Source: Sulfitobacter sp. HNIBRBA3233 (GTDB lineage: Bacteria; Pseudomonadota; Alphaproteobacteria; Rhodobacterales; Rhodobacteraceae). From it: 64,000 nt of DNA. The position numbers were made by a program, and so were the translations under genes. Below, one piece after another: positions 1-8,522 of the stretch. Within the stretch, counting starts at the first letter, position 1. Each line of letters begins with the position of its first letter. The notes beneath the pieces were generated by a model. It did not search any database and was not told the origin of the DNA. It saw only the letters and a program-made list of their open reading frames with translations. Location: the NCBI RefSeq assembly GCF_040149665.1, contig NZ_JBEFLP010000001.1:2604001-2668000 (forward strand). Reading direction: 5' to 3'.

Positions 1-79
1 GGGTGAAGAGCAAAAGACCCTCATACCTAGATCGGAATTCCCCGGTCGGGTCTTATGAATTCAAACCGAGGGAAAACTC

Positions 80-1021
80 ATGAAAAAAGTTCTCTTCGCA
101 ACAACAGCTCTGGTTGCCACAGCTGGCGTTGCAGCAGCAGACGTTACCTTTGGCGGCTACGGCCGTTTTGGTATCCTCTACGTGGACAACGCCGCTGGCG
201 ACTCCACAGACATCACAAGCCGCTTCCGTCTGCAGATCGACGCGACAGCAGAATCCGACGCAGGTGTGACATTCGGTGCACGCGCTCGTATCCAGCAGGA
301 CAACGACGGTGCGGCCTCTTCCGCAAACGTCGGTCGTGACATCGACGGCGACGGCACACCAGACTTCCGCGGTGACCGCGAAGAAACAGGCATCAACGGC
401 GTTCGCTTCTTCGCACGTTCCGGTGGCCTGGAAGTCGGCGTTGGCAACATCTTCGGCGCGCTGGAATTCATGCCTGGCATGTACCCCATCGATCTGGGTC
501 TGACCGGTCACTCCTATGACTACACCGCGTACAACTTCCGCGGCGACGCATACGACTCCGACGGCAACGGCGCAGCCGGTGCAAACGGTGTTGAAGTTCT
601 GTACTCCGCAGGCGACTTCTCGGTTCACGTGTCGGCTTCCGACATCAACGACCGTATCGCCGCACACGCAGCGTACACATGGAACGGCTGGACATTCGCT
701 CTGGCTGCTCAGGACTCCGACAGCGCGACAGACACCGAGTTCGCAGCTTCGGTTGGTGGTTCCTTCGGCATCGCCGACGTGACACTGGCATATGCCGACA
801 ACGGCACATCCGGCGACCACTGGGTTCTGGCAGGCCGCTTTGACGTTGGCGCAGCCACAAACGTCGAAGTCTACGTTGCTGACGCGGATTACTTCGCTGA
901 AACATCCTACGGTATCGACTTCAACCACGACCTGGGCGGCGGTACATCGCTGCGCGGCGGTGTATCCTCCAACGGTGCCGACGTGACGCTGGTTGACTTC
1001 GGTGTGCGCTTCAACTTCTAA
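80..1021 (+). CDS. Outer-membrane porin
   Basis: A 313-residue outer-membrane beta-barrel porin for passive uptake of small solutes. The N-terminus is a clear Sec signal peptide (MKKVLFATTALVATAG, cleavage near residue 21), the body is rich in alternating Gly/Asp/aromatic strands, and the last residue is Phe, the usual signal for barrel assembly. A GAGGG ribosome site sits 6 bases before the ATG, and a strong terminator follows the stop, so it is probably a monocistronic, highly expressed gene. Threonine codon use is odd: 17 of 22 Thr codons are ACA, which is rare in neighbouring genes. Solute specificity cannot be read from the sequence. Confidence 0.92.
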   Translation: MKKVLFATTALVATAGVAAADVTFGGYGRFGILYVDNAAGDSTDITSRFRLQIDATAESDAGVTFGARARIQQDNDGAASSANVGRDIDGDGTPDFRGDREETGINGVRFFARSGGLEVGVGNIFGALEFMPGMYPIDLGLTGHSYDYTAYNFRGDAYDSDGNGAAGANGVEVLYSAGDFSVHVSASDINDRIAAHAAYTWNGWTFALAAQDSDSATDTEFAASVGGSFGIADVTLAYADNGTSGDHWVLAGRFDVGAATNVEVYVADADYFAETSYGIDFNHDLGGGTSLRGGVSSNGADVTLVDFGVRFNF

Positions 1022-1047
1022 GTTGAGCCATCGTAGTTAAGAAGTTT

Positions 1048-1080
1048 GGGGCGGACCTTCGGGTTCGCCCCTTTTCTTTT
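1048..1080 (+). terminator. Rho-independent terminator of the porin gene
   Basis: A 10-bp stem (GGGGCGGACC with GGTTCGCCCC, one G-T pair) closed by a TTCG tetraloop is followed by CTTTTCTTTT. It lies 27 bases after the porin stop codon. Confidence 0.9.
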
Positions 1081-1118
1081 GCGTCCGACTGTTATCTCTA
1101 GACCCCTGGAGGTGACCG

Positions 1119-1772
1119 ATGACGTTGCAGGATATATCAGACCGTATCGCGAAGGCCGAAGAGGCCGCGGGCCGTGCCGCTGGAGACACCACGCTGATCG
1201 CGGTGAGCAAGGTGCAGCCCAACGAGCGTGTGGCGGCGGTTCTGGAGGCCGGACACCGGGTGTTCGGGGAGAACCGCGTGCAGGAGGCGGCGGGCAAATG
1301 GCCCGATTTCAGGGAGCGGTTCGACGGGATCGAGCTGCATCTGATCGGCCCCTTGCAGACCAACAAGGCCCGGCAGGCGATGGAGCTGGCGCAGGCCATC
1401 CACACGCTGGACCGCCCGAAACTGGCGAAAACCATTGCCCGGCTGGCGCAGGAGATGGGCCAGTGCCCCAAGCTGTTCGTTCAGGTGAATACGGGTGAGG
1501 AAGAGCAGAAGGCAGGCGTGCTGCCCGCCGAGGCGGATGACTTCATCGCCAGCTGCCGTGACATGGACCTGACGCTGGAGGGGTTGATGTGCATTCCCCC
1601 CGTCGAAGAGGAACCCAGCCTGCATTTCGCCTTGCTTGCGAAGATCGCCGAGCGCAACGGCCTGAAGGGGCTTTCCATGGGGATGAGTGGCGATTTCGAA
1701 CGTGCGATCGCGCTGGGTGCGACCCATGTGCGTGTCGGATCTGCGATTTTCGGGGAGCGGACCGCGGGCTGA
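1119..1772 (+). CDS. yggS: YggS-family pyridoxal phosphate homeostasis protein
   Basis: A 217-residue single-domain PLP-binding protein of the YggS/PROSC family, which buffers free pyridoxal phosphate in the cytoplasm and has no known catalytic turnover. The PLP lysine lies in AVSKVQP (residue 31), and the phosphate-binding segment is SMGMSGDFERAI near residues 185-196. FGENRVQE and HLIGPLQTNK are family signatures. The length matches the family. GGAGG sits 6 bases upstream of the ATG. It is convergent with the L,D-transpeptidase gene. Confidence 0.93.
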   Translation: MTLQDISDRIAKAEEAAGRAAGDTTLIAVSKVQPNERVAAVLEAGHRVFGENRVQEAAGKWPDFRERFDGIELHLIGPLQTNKARQAMELAQAIHTLDRPKLAKTIARLAQEMGQCPKLFVQVNTGEEEQKAGVLPAEADDFIASCRDMDLTLEGLMCIPPVEEEPSLHFALLAKIAERNGLKGLSMGMSGDFERAIALGATHVRVGSAIFGERTAG

Positions 1773-1779
1773 ATCGTGT

Positions 1780-1862
1780 GAGGCAGGTGGTGCAGGGGGG
1801 CCAGCCCCCCTCCTGCGCGCGGCGCAGGATCCCCCCGGAGTTTAGGGGCAAGCAGAGAAGGG
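1780..1862. repeat. GC-rich intergenic element between convergent genes
   Basis: This stretch between yggS and the L,D-transpeptidase gene holds two nested inverted repeats: GGGGGGC-CA-GCCCCCC (1795-1810) and CTGCGC-GCG-GCGCAG (1813-1827). They are followed by a CCCCCCGGAGTTTAGGGG segment. The part at 1837-1860 resembles a diverged copy of the dispersed repeat found at 18847, 32913 and elsewhere. It may serve as a bidirectional transcription stop, but I see no clean T-tract. Confidence 0.45.
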
Positions 1863-1874
1863 CCGCCGCGCGGG

Positions 1875-2369
1875 TCAGGCCACGATCAGGCGGGTCCGGT
1901 AGGAAATCAGCGGCGCGATGCGGTGCAGGTTCTGGCGGCTGAAGGCGATGCAGCCTTCGGTCGGGAAGCCCGGCCTGCGCCACTGGTGCAGGAATATTGC
2001 CGACCCGCGCCCCTTGACCGCATAGGGCCAGTTCCAGTCCGTGAGGATGACGAGATCGTAAAGCGGATCGGCACGGCGGAGCCTTTCGTGGCCAAACCCG
2101 TGCGGCGCGCGCACCATCATGTTGTACTCGGGGTCGGCCACATCGTCGGACCACAGATCCAGCGGTCCGATGGGGCGGGCCCAGGGGGCCGGGCGGGCGA
2201 TACGGTCGGGGCGGTAGAGCATCCCGACAATGCGGTGGGTGCCGCGCGGGGTGGCGCCGTCGCCTTCTTGCTTGCGGGTCTTGATCCCGCCCTTGCCGAT
2301 CGTGCAGGGCCAGAGGCGCCCGTGAAACCGGACGCCGCGCGGTGTCAGCACCAGATCGTCGGGGGTCAC
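1875..2369 (-). CDS. L,D-transpeptidase family protein (YkuD domain)
   Basis: A 164-residue protein that is essentially one YkuD L,D-transpeptidase catalytic domain. The catalytic site is visible as IFLHQW (His near 127) and FPTEGCIAFSR (Cys near 141), in the order His then Gly-Cys expected for the family. There is no signal peptide or membrane segment, unlike typical periplasmic peptidoglycan cross-linking enzymes. The start codon overlaps the stop of ribA by 4 bases (ATGA), so the two are translationally coupled. The substrate is uncertain; a murein-related role is an inference from the family. Confidence 0.85.
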   Translation of the reverse strand: MTPDDLVLTPRGVRFHGRLWPCTIGKGGIKTRKQEGDGATPRGTHRIVGMLYRPDRIARPAPWARPIGPLDLWSDDVADPEYNMMVRAPHGFGHERLRRADPLYDLVILTDWNWPYAVKGRGSAIFLHQWRRPGFPTEGCIAFSRQNLHRIAPLISYRTRLIVA

Positions 2370-3448
2370 AGCAGGTGACCCGATTTCGCGGCTTTCGTCG
2401 CGAGATACGCCGCGTTGTGCCGGTTCTCGCCCACCGCGAGGGGGACGCGTTCGGTCACGTCGATCCCGCTGGCGGTCATCATGTCCACCTTGCGGGGATT
2501 GTTGGTCAGCAGGCGCACGGCGCCGAAGCCCATGGTCTTGAGGATATCCGCGCCGAGGCGGAAATCGCGTTCGTCATCCTCGAACCCCAGCCGGTGGTTT
2601 GCTTCGACCGTATCGAAGCCCTGATCCTGCAAGGAATAGGCGCGCATCTTGTTGGCAAGGCCGATGCCGCGGCCTTCTTGGTTGAGATAGAGCAGGACGC
2701 CATGGCCTTCGCCGCCCATCTGCGCGAGGGCGGCGCGCAACTGCGGTCCGCAGTCGCATTTCAGGCTGCCCATCAGATCGCCCGTAAAGCAGGCGGAGTG
2801 CAGGCGGCACAGCACCGGCGCCGCGCGGTCGGGGCGGCCGATCTCGATGGCGTAATGTTCCTCGCCGCCGTCCTCGGGGCGGAAGATGTGCAGCCGGCCC
2901 GCTTCGGATACCTCCATCGGCAGGCGCGCGTTCACGACGGGCCGCAGCGGGCTGCGCCGTGCGAGGTGTTCGCTGGCCGCCTCTACGGACAGGTGGATCA
3001 GACCGTGGGTGGCGGCAAAGGCAGCGCCGTCGGCGAGCTGCGCGATCACGGCGGCAGGCAGTAGGCGCGCGGATTTCGCCAGCGCCAGCGCCGCGCGATG
3101 GGCGGCGGTATCGCCGCCGCGCAGGGTTGTGAGCGGGCCTTTCATCGGGACGCGCAGATCGTCCGCCGGATCGGCCAGCGCGCGCACCCACGACAGCCGC
3201 GCAGCGGCGGGCAGGGCCACCCGCGCCAGATCACCGTCGTAGATCCGCGCCTTCAGCGTCTGCGCCCGCCGCGCGGTCAGGGCCAGCACCGGCGCGCTGT
3301 CTTCGAGCGCCAGCACATCGGCGAGCCGCGCGGCGTCCAGCGTTTCGGCGGCAAGCACAAGCGCATCGCCCAGCACAACGGGAACGCCCATGCGCAGATC
3401 CGCCCGCGCACGGGCCATCGTTTCGTTCACATCGGGGCTCAGGGACAT
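2366..3448 (-). CDS. ribA: GTP cyclohydrolase II
   Basis: Catalyses the first step of riboflavin synthesis, GTP to 2,5-diamino-6-ribosylamino-pyrimidinone phosphate, formate and pyrophosphate. The C-terminal 200 residues are the RibA domain: the zinc cysteines are in SACFTGDLMGSLKCDCG, and LNQEGRGIGL holds the catalytic arginine region. The first 150 residues match the GTP_CH_N extension known from alphaproteobacterial RibA proteins, which explains the 360-residue length compared with about 200 in Escherichia coli. There is no RibB (DHBP synthase) active-site sequence, so this is not RibBA. It is the first gene of a two-gene unit with the L,D-transpeptidase. Confidence 0.93.
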   Translation of the reverse strand: MSLSPDVNETMARARADLRMGVPVVLGDALVLAAETLDAARLADVLALEDSAPVLALTARRAQTLKARIYDGDLARVALPAAARLSWVRALADPADDLRVPMKGPLTTLRGGDTAAHRAALALAKSARLLPAAVIAQLADGAAFAATHGLIHLSVEAASEHLARRSPLRPVVNARLPMEVSEAGRLHIFRPEDGGEEHYAIEIGRPDRAAPVLCRLHSACFTGDLMGSLKCDCGPQLRAALAQMGGEGHGVLLYLNQEGRGIGLANKMRAYSLQDQGFDTVEANHRLGFEDDERDFRLGADILKTMGFGAVRLLTNNPRKVDMMTASGIDVTERVPLAVGENRHNAAYLATKAAKSGHLL

Positions 3449-3616
3449 TGGTTTATTACAACTCGGCCGGTTTCATGACAGGTATCTAGCCCGAAGCCAC
3501 AGGAATTGAAACATTCCACGGTTGGCCTGACACAGGAGCGTGAGAACGCGCCGGCGTCCCTTGTTGATCCGGCAATGGCATATATCTAGTGACGTAACGG
3601 CAGCGGAGACGATGAT

Positions 3617-4303
3617 ATGGCCCAGATGAAAAAGATCCTACTTGTCGATGACGACGATGACCTGCGAGAGGCGCTGAGCGAACAGCTGGTCCTGACCGAG
3701 GATTTCGACGTTTTCGAAGCTGCCAATGGCGCCGATGCGATGAAGCGCACCAAGGAAGCGATCTATGATCTTGTGATCCTCGACGTCGGCCTGCCGGATA
3801 CCGATGGCCGCGAGCTGTGCCGCCTGATGCGCAAACAGGGTGTGAAAAGCCCGATCATGATGCTGACCGGCCACAACGGGGATGCCGATACGATCCTCGG
3901 GCTGGATGCGGGCGCGAACGACTACGTCGCGAAACCCTTCAAGTTCCCGGTGCTGCTGGCGCGGATCCGCAGCCAGTTGCGCACCCACGAGCAGTCCGAG
4001 GATGCGGTGTTCCAGCTGGGGCCCTATACCTTCCGGCCCTCGATGAAGATGCTGGTCACAGGCGACGACAAGAAAATCCGGCTGACCGAGAAAGAGACGA
4101 ACATCCTGAAGTTTCTCTATCGCGCCACGGATGGTGTCGTGCCGCGCGACACGCTGCTGCACGAGGTCTGGGGATATAACGCGGGCGTGACGACCCACAC
4201 GCTGGAGACGCATATCTACCGCCTGCGCCAGAAGATCGAACCGGATCCTTCGAACGCGCAGCTTCTGGTGACGGAATCGGGCGGATACCGGTTGATGCCG
4301 TGA
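3617..4303 (+). CDS. cenR: OmpR/PhoB-family response regulator, CenR-like
   Basis: A 228-residue two-component regulator: receiver domain (about 5-120) with acidic pocket DDDD at 11-14, phospho-acceptor Asp56 in LVILDVGLPD, Thr84 and Lys106, then a winged-helix DNA-binding domain (about 133-228) ending LLVTESGGYRLMP. Sequence blocks such as AGANDYVAKPFKFPVLLARIR and GVTTHTLETHIYRLRQ agree with my recollection of CenR, the essential cell-envelope regulator of Caulobacter and Rhodobacter. No cognate histidine kinase is in the window, as expected for CenR. The assignment to CenR rather than another orphan regulator is from memory and needs alignment. Confidence 0.75.
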   Translation: MAQMKKILLVDDDDDLREALSEQLVLTEDFDVFEAANGADAMKRTKEAIYDLVILDVGLPDTDGRELCRLMRKQGVKSPIMMLTGHNGDADTILGLDAGANDYVAKPFKFPVLLARIRSQLRTHEQSEDAVFQLGPYTFRPSMKMLVTGDDKKIRLTEKETNILKFLYRATDGVVPRDTLLHEVWGYNAGVTTHTLETHIYRLRQKIEPDPSNAQLLVTESGGYRLMP

Positions 4304-4357
4304 AAAATGTGATGCGGTCGGGAACCAATCACCGCATCACCCGTTTCATCCCCGAGC

Positions 4358-4385
4358 GGCGGAGTTTTTTCATGAGTTTTCCGCC
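4358..4385 (+). other. Hairpin downstream of cenR
   Basis: GGCGGA (4358-4363) pairs with TCCGCC (4380-4385) around a T-rich loop that contains the palindrome TCATGA. It follows the regulator stop codon by 55 bases and precedes the candidate sRNA. It may end the regulator transcript or protect its 3' end. It is not a classical terminator because no T-tract follows the stem. Confidence 0.35.
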
Positions 4386-4390
4386 TGTTT

Positions 4391-4475
4391 GAACCCCGAA
4401 GAAGAGTGGCCGGGGCAACTGCCACTCTACCTCCCTGTTGGACTATGGCCGGGCCGGTGTGCCCGGTCTTTTTTT
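4391..4475 (+). ncRNA. Candidate trans-acting sRNA, MmgR/suhB (alpha-r8) type
   Basis: Between cenR and xth lies a compact structured unit. Hairpin one is GAGTGGC (4404-4410) pairing with GCCACTC (4421-4427), with GGCAACTGCC inside it. A single-stranded stretch TACCTCCCTGTT follows, then an intrinsic terminator (4447-4468) with a T-run. A hairpin, an exposed CCUCCCU anti-Shine-Dalgarno motif and a terminator are the arrangement I recall for the MmgR/suhB sRNA family of alphaproteobacteria. The 5' end is a guess; no clear promoter was identified. It could instead be a 3'-UTR-derived RNA of cenR. The remainder of 4304-4607 holds no credible gene. Confidence 0.62.
4447..4475 (+). terminator. Rho-independent terminator of the candidate sRNA
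   Basis: GGCCGGGC (4447-4454) pairs with GCCCGGTC (4461-4468, one G-T pair) around a 6-base loop, followed by seven T residues. Confidence 0.9.
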
Positions 4476-4607
4476 GCCGGGGGGCGTTCGGTTTCGGGTG
4501 CGAGGAAAGGCTGTTCTGACCGTAAGGGAACAAAGCCTTGAGGAGCCTTCCCTTCGCGGCTGTCGATCAATAGGGTGCGCCGGACCCTAACCACCGGAGT
4601 GTCGACC

Positions 4608-5396
4608 TTGCCTTTCACCCTTGCCACCTGGAACATCAACTCGGTTCGTCTGCGCGCGCCCATCGTCTGCAAGCTGCTGGAAGAAGAGGGGCCCGATGTC
4701 CTGTGCCTGCAGGAATGCAAAAGCCCGGTCGACAAAATTCCCACCGAAGTCTTCGCCGAGCTTGGCTATACCCACATGGTCGCACGCGGGCAGAAGGGCT
4801 ATAACGGTGTCGCGATCCTGTCGCGGCTTCCGCTCGAGGAAGCGGGTGCCGAAGACTATGCCGCGCTGGGCCACGCGCGCCATGTCGCGGCGCGGCTGGA
4901 AAACGGTGTAACGATCCACAATTTCTATGTTCCCGCCGGCGGCGACGTGCCCGACCGCGAGGTGAACGAGAAATTCGGCCAGAAGCTCGACTACCTTTCG
5001 GAGATGCGCGATGCCTTCCGCGCCGATGCGCCGCGCAAATCCATCCTTGTGGGTGACCTCAATATCGCGCCGCGCGAGGATGATGTCTGGGACCACAAGA
5101 AACTGCTGAAGATCGTCAGCCACACTCCGCAGGAAGTCGCGGCGCTGGGCGATACGCAAGATGCGGGCAACTGGGTCGATGTGACCCGTGCGGACATTCC
5201 CGACGGCAATCTCTATAGCTGGTGGAGCTACCGCGCCAAGGATTGGGACGCCGCCGACAAGGGGCGCAGGCTGGATCACGTCTGGGCCACGCCCGACATC
5301 TCGAACGCCGCGCATTCCAGCAAGATCCTGCGTGCCGCCCGCGGTTGGGAGAAACCCAGCGACCACGCGCCGGTTTTTGCAACTTTCGATCTTTGA
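4608..5396 (+). CDS. xth: Exodeoxyribonuclease III (AP endonuclease)
   Basis: A DNA repair nuclease of the exonuclease III family, incising at abasic sites and degrading 3' ends of duplex DNA. Active-site motifs appear in order: TWNINSVR, LQECK with the metal-binding Glu near residue 36, GDLNIAP, LDHVWATPD and SDHAPVFATF at the C-terminus. I prefer the TTG at 4608 (262 residues) because GGAG lies 8 bases before it and the protein then begins directly at the conserved PFTLATWN. A GTG at 4575 would add 11 unconserved residues and a GTG at 4599 three. Confidence 0.92.
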   Translation: MPFTLATWNINSVRLRAPIVCKLLEEEGPDVLCLQECKSPVDKIPTEVFAELGYTHMVARGQKGYNGVAILSRLPLEEAGAEDYAALGHARHVAARLENGVTIHNFYVPAGGDVPDREVNEKFGQKLDYLSEMRDAFRADAPRKSILVGDLNIAPREDDVWDHKKLLKIVSHTPQEVAALGDTQDAGNWVDVTRADIPDGNLYSWWSYRAKDWDAADKGRRLDHVWATPDISNAAHSSKILRAARGWEKPSDHAPVFATFDL

Positions 5397-5451
5397 AGTT
5401 AGACACGCCCATCACATATAAGACCAAAGCCGCAACCCGAGGATTTCGAAT

Positions 5452-6366
5452 ATGGACCTGAACCTTTCCGCCGCAGCACCCGATGCCGACCTGATCAAGG
5501 ACACGTCCGAGGCGACCTTCATGGCCGACGTGGTCGAAGCCAGCCAGAACATCCCGATCATCGTGGATTTCTGGGCACCGTGGTGCGGCCCGTGCAAAAC
5601 CCTCGGACCCCAGCTCGAAGCGGCTGTTGTTGCCGCAAAGGGCGCGGTCAAGATGGTCAAGATCAACGTGGACGAGGCGCAGAGGATCGCAGGCCAGCTG
5701 CAGATCCAGTCGATCCCGACGGTCTATGCCTTCCACAAGGGACAGCCGATCGACGGTTTCCAGGGCGCGCTGCCGCAGTCTGAAGTCCAGGCGTTCGTGG
5801 ACCGTGTGATCAAGGCCGCAGGGGGCGAATCGCCGACCGACACGCTGAACGATGCGGTCGAAGCCGCCGAGGAAATGCTGGCAGAAGGGTCCGCAGCCGA
5901 TGCCGCGCAGACCTTTGCCGCCATTCTGGGCGAGGATCCGATGCACGCGGGCGCCTACGGTGGCATGGTGCGCGCGCATATCGCGATGGGCGAGCTTGAC
6001 CAGGCCGAGGGCCTTCTGAACGGCGCCCCGATCGAGATTTCCAAGGCGCCCGAGCTGGAAGCCGCACACGCGCAGCTGGAACTCGCGCGGCAGGCCGAAG
6101 GTGCGGGCCCGGTGGCCGAGCTTCAGGCAGCGGTCGAGGCAGATGAGGATGACCATCAGGCGCGGTTCGATCTGGCGCAGGCGCTCTATGCCAAGGGGGA
6201 TGCGGAAGGGGCCGTCGGGCATCTTCTGGAAATTTTCCGGCGTGACCGCACATGGAACGACGAGGCCGCGAAGAAGCAGCTTTTCACGATTTTCGACGCG
6301 CTCAAGCCGAACGATCCTGTCGTATTGAACGGTCGGCGGAAACTTAGCTCGATGATATTTGCCTGA
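5452..6366 (+). CDS. cnoX: Thioredoxin-TPR protein, CnoX/YbbN type
   Basis: A 304-residue protein with an N-terminal thioredoxin domain (about 20-125) and a C-terminal region of TPR-like helices (about 135-300). The active site is WCGPC with Cys45 and Cys48, and the cis-proline loop is QSIPTV. CnoX proteins act as chaperedoxins that protect clients from over-oxidation and hand them to GroEL or DnaK; some homologues lack the second cysteine, but here both are present. It is followed at 26 bases by the LON-domain gene, then trm112-like, as a likely transcription unit. Confidence 0.88.
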   Translation: MDLNLSAAAPDADLIKDTSEATFMADVVEASQNIPIIVDFWAPWCGPCKTLGPQLEAAVVAAKGAVKMVKINVDEAQRIAGQLQIQSIPTVYAFHKGQPIDGFQGALPQSEVQAFVDRVIKAAGGESPTDTLNDAVEAAEEMLAEGSAADAAQTFAAILGEDPMHAGAYGGMVRAHIAMGELDQAEGLLNGAPIEISKAPELEAAHAQLELARQAEGAGPVAELQAAVEADEDDHQARFDLAQALYAKGDAEGAVGHLLEIFRRDRTWNDEAAKKQLFTIFDALKPNDPVVLNGRRKLSSMIFA

Positions 6367-6392
6367 GCGGCTTCCGGCGCTACCTGATTTCC

Positions 6393-7043
6393 ATGATCAA
6401 ACAAGCAGACTTGCCCGACACGATTCCGATCTTTCCGCTGGGTGGTGCGCTGCTTCTTCCGCGTTCGCGGTTGCCGTTGCACATCTTCGAGCCGCGCTAT
6501 CTGCAGATGATAGATGACGCGCTGAAAACGCCCACGCGCCTGATCGGCATGGTGCAACCAAACGTTATTCCGGGCCGCGACGGGCCGGGATTGCAAACCA
6601 TCGGCTGCGCGGGGCGGATCACGCAGTTTTCCGAAACCGAAGATGGCCGGTACATGATTACCCTCGGCGGCATATCGCGCTTTCGCGTGTTGCGCGAAGT
6701 GGAAGGGTTTACCCCCTACCGCCGCTGCGAAGTGGCGTGGGACGGGTTCGACCGCGATCTGGGGCCGGAAGAGAAAGACGGCGATTTCGACCGTGACCGG
6801 TTCCTGCGGATCCTCGGCCAGTTTTTCGACAGCAAGGGCCTGTCGGCCGACTGGGACACCCTGAAGGACGCCGACGACGAATTGCTGATCAACTCGCTGT
6901 CGATGATGCTGGATTTCGACCACGAGGACAAACAGGCCCTGCTGGAAGCGCCGTCGCTCAGCACGCGGCGCGAGACATTGCTGACGCTGATCGAATACGG
7001 AATGCGCGGGGGCGGCGGCGAAGGCGGGGAGATGATGCAATGA
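6393..7043 (+). CDS. LON substrate-binding-domain protein
   Basis: A 216-residue protein consisting of the N-terminal LON substrate-binding domain alone ([26 protein letters not shown] at its start shows the PUA-like fold signature). It has no AAA ATPase or protease part, so it is not Lon. The cellular role of stand-alone LON-domain proteins is not established. Its stop overlaps the start of the Trm112 gene by 4 bases (ATGA), and it sits just downstream of the CnoX-like gene, which places it among protein-quality genes. Confidence 0.87.
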   Translation: MIKQADLPDTIPIFPLGGALLLPRSRLPLHIFEPRYLQMIDDALKTPTRLIGMVQPNVIPGRDGPGLQTIGCAGRITQFSETEDGRYMITLGGISRFRVLREVEGFTPYRRCEVAWDGFDRDLGPEEKDGDFDRDRFLRILGQFFDSKGLSADWDTLKDADDELLINSLSMMLDFDHEDKQALLEAPSLSTRRETLLTLIEYGMRGGGGEGGEMMQ

Positions 7044-7225
7044 CCGAAACCACCGTGGAATTCGACCGCCGGATGCTGGAGGCACTGATCTGCCCGCGCA
7101 GCCAGACCACGCTGACATACGACGCCGAGGCGCAGGAGCTGATTTCGAAGTCGGCGGGCCTTGCCTATCCGATCCGCAACGGGATCCCCGTGATGCTGGT
7201 GGACGAGGCGCGCGTCCTCGACTGA
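7040..7225 (+). CDS. Trm112 family protein (YcaR-like), degenerate zinc site
   Basis: A 61-residue protein of the Trm112/YcaR family, recognised from [10 protein letters not shown] near residue 16 and [20 protein letters not shown] at the end. Family members activate methyltransferases or are of unknown role in bacteria. Many members carry three or four zinc cysteines; here only one Cys remains, and the others are replaced by Ser or other residues, so zinc binding is doubtful. It is translationally coupled to the LON-domain gene. Confidence 0.85.
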   Translation: MTETTVEFDRRMLEALICPRSQTTLTYDAEAQELISKSAGLAYPIRNGIPVMLVDEARVLD

Positions 7226-7295
7226 GCGCGCGGTCTTGCGGCGGGGCATGGCTCCTCGCTACGCTGCGCGCGCTCCTCGCCCGGGCTGCGTCACC

Positions 7296-8522
7296 TCACA
7301 AGGGGTGGCCACGCATCAGGCGGGGCAGATCACCGGTGAGGCCCGCCGCTTCGCGGATGAAGCCGCGGCGCAGCCCCGGCAGCGATCCGATCACACCCAT
7401 GCCGATGTCGCGTGCCATTCGTACCAGTGGATTATCGTTCGAGAACAGCCTGTTGAAGCTGTCGGTCGCAAGGGCCAGCGCGGCGTTGTCGAAGCGGCGC
7501 CACTGCTGGTAGCGCTCCAGCGCGAGGGGGCTGGCAAAGTCCTCTCCGCGGCGGCGGGCGTCCACGATCACCTCGCAGAGGGCGGCGATATCCCGAAACC
7601 CCGCGTTCAGGCCCTGCCCCGCGATGGGATGCACCCCGTGGGCCGCATCGCCCACCAGCGCCACGCGCGGCGCGATCATGTCATGCGCGAGCGACAGGCT
7701 GAGCGGATAGGTATATCGCTCGCCCGCCAGCGCGATCTCTCCGAGGAAATCACCGAAGCGCGGGCGCAGCACGTCGAGGTAATCGGCATCGGGCAATGCG
7801 TGGATCGCCGCCGCGTTGGCGTCGGTTTCGGACCACACGATGCTGCTGCGGTTGTTGGTCAGGGGCAGGATCGCCAGCGGGCCGGGCGGCATGAAGAACT
7901 GGTGCGCGATGCCGTTGTGCGGTTCGGCGTGCGAGATTGCGCAGACCAGCGCCGTCTGCCCATAGCGCCAGCCGGTCCGCTTGATCCCCGCGCGCGCCGC
8001 CACGCCGGAGCCGCGGCCGTCCGCGCCCACGCAGAGCCGCGCGCGCAGGGCCTTTCCGGATGCCAGCGACAGGGTCACGCCGCTGGCGTCCGCGGATTGC
8101 GCTGTCACCGTTTCGGCGTTCATCGTCGTGATGCGGTCATCTGCGGCCACCATCTGCATCAGCGCGCGACGCAGATGGCGGTCCTCGACCATATGGCCCA
8201 TCGGGCCTTCCTCGATCTCGGCGTGGTCGAAATGCATGAAGAACGGCGACGGGCCTTCGCCCGCGCGACCGTCCGTGACCTTGATCTCGCGCATCGGCTG
8301 CGCGTCACCTGCGACCGCATCCCACAGGCCAAGCCCCTGAAGCAGGCGCACCGAGGTCAGGGCCAGGGCGTAGGACCGCCCGTCAAACCCGTCGCTGGTC
8401 CGTGTGTCCACCGCGCGCGCGTCGATGACCGTGACGTGCAGTCCGGCCTGTGCCAGTCCAAGCGCCAGAGCGGGCCCGTTCAGGCCGCCGCCGACGATGG
8501 CGATATCCGTATCAAATTCCAT
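7296..8522 (-). CDS. UbiH/UbiF/VisC/COQ6-family FAD-dependent hydroxylase
   Basis: A 408-residue flavin monooxygenase predicted to hydroxylate a ubiquinone precursor ring. The Rossmann motif IAIVGGGLNGPALALGLA is at residues 8-25, the middle DG motif is CVGADGRGS, and the FAD/ribityl motif is GDAAHGVHPIAGQGLNAG near residue 285. The start is the ATG directly before EFDTDIAIVGGG; an upstream extension of 150 residues is possible in frame but lacks conserved sequence. It is divergent from the amidase gene, with a 87-bp gap that must hold both promoters. Which ring position it hydroxylates cannot be told. Confidence 0.88.
   Translation of the reverse strand: MEFDTDIAIVGGGLNGPALALGLAQAGLHVTVIDARAVDTRTSDGFDGRSYALALTSVRLLQGLGLWDAVAGDAQPMREIKVTDGRAGEGPSPFFMHFDHAEIEEGPMGHMVEDRHLRRALMQMVAADDRITTMNAETVTAQSADASGVTLSLASGKALRARLCVGADGRGSGVAARAGIKRTGWRYGQTALVCAISHAEPHNGIAHQFFMPPGPLAILPLTNNRSSIVWSETDANAAAIHALPDADYLDVLRPRFGDFLGEIALAGERYTYPLSLSLAHDMIAPRVALVGDAAHGVHPIAGQGLNAGFRDIAALCEVIVDARRRGEDFASPLALERYQQWRRFDNAALALATDSFNRLFSNDNPLVRMARDIGMGVIGSLPGLRRGFIREAAGLTGDLPRLMRGHPL

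Noticed and set aside
3449-3616. FMN riboswitch upstream of ribA
   Set aside because: The divergent gap between ribA and the response regulator lacks the conserved RFN-element sequence blocks.
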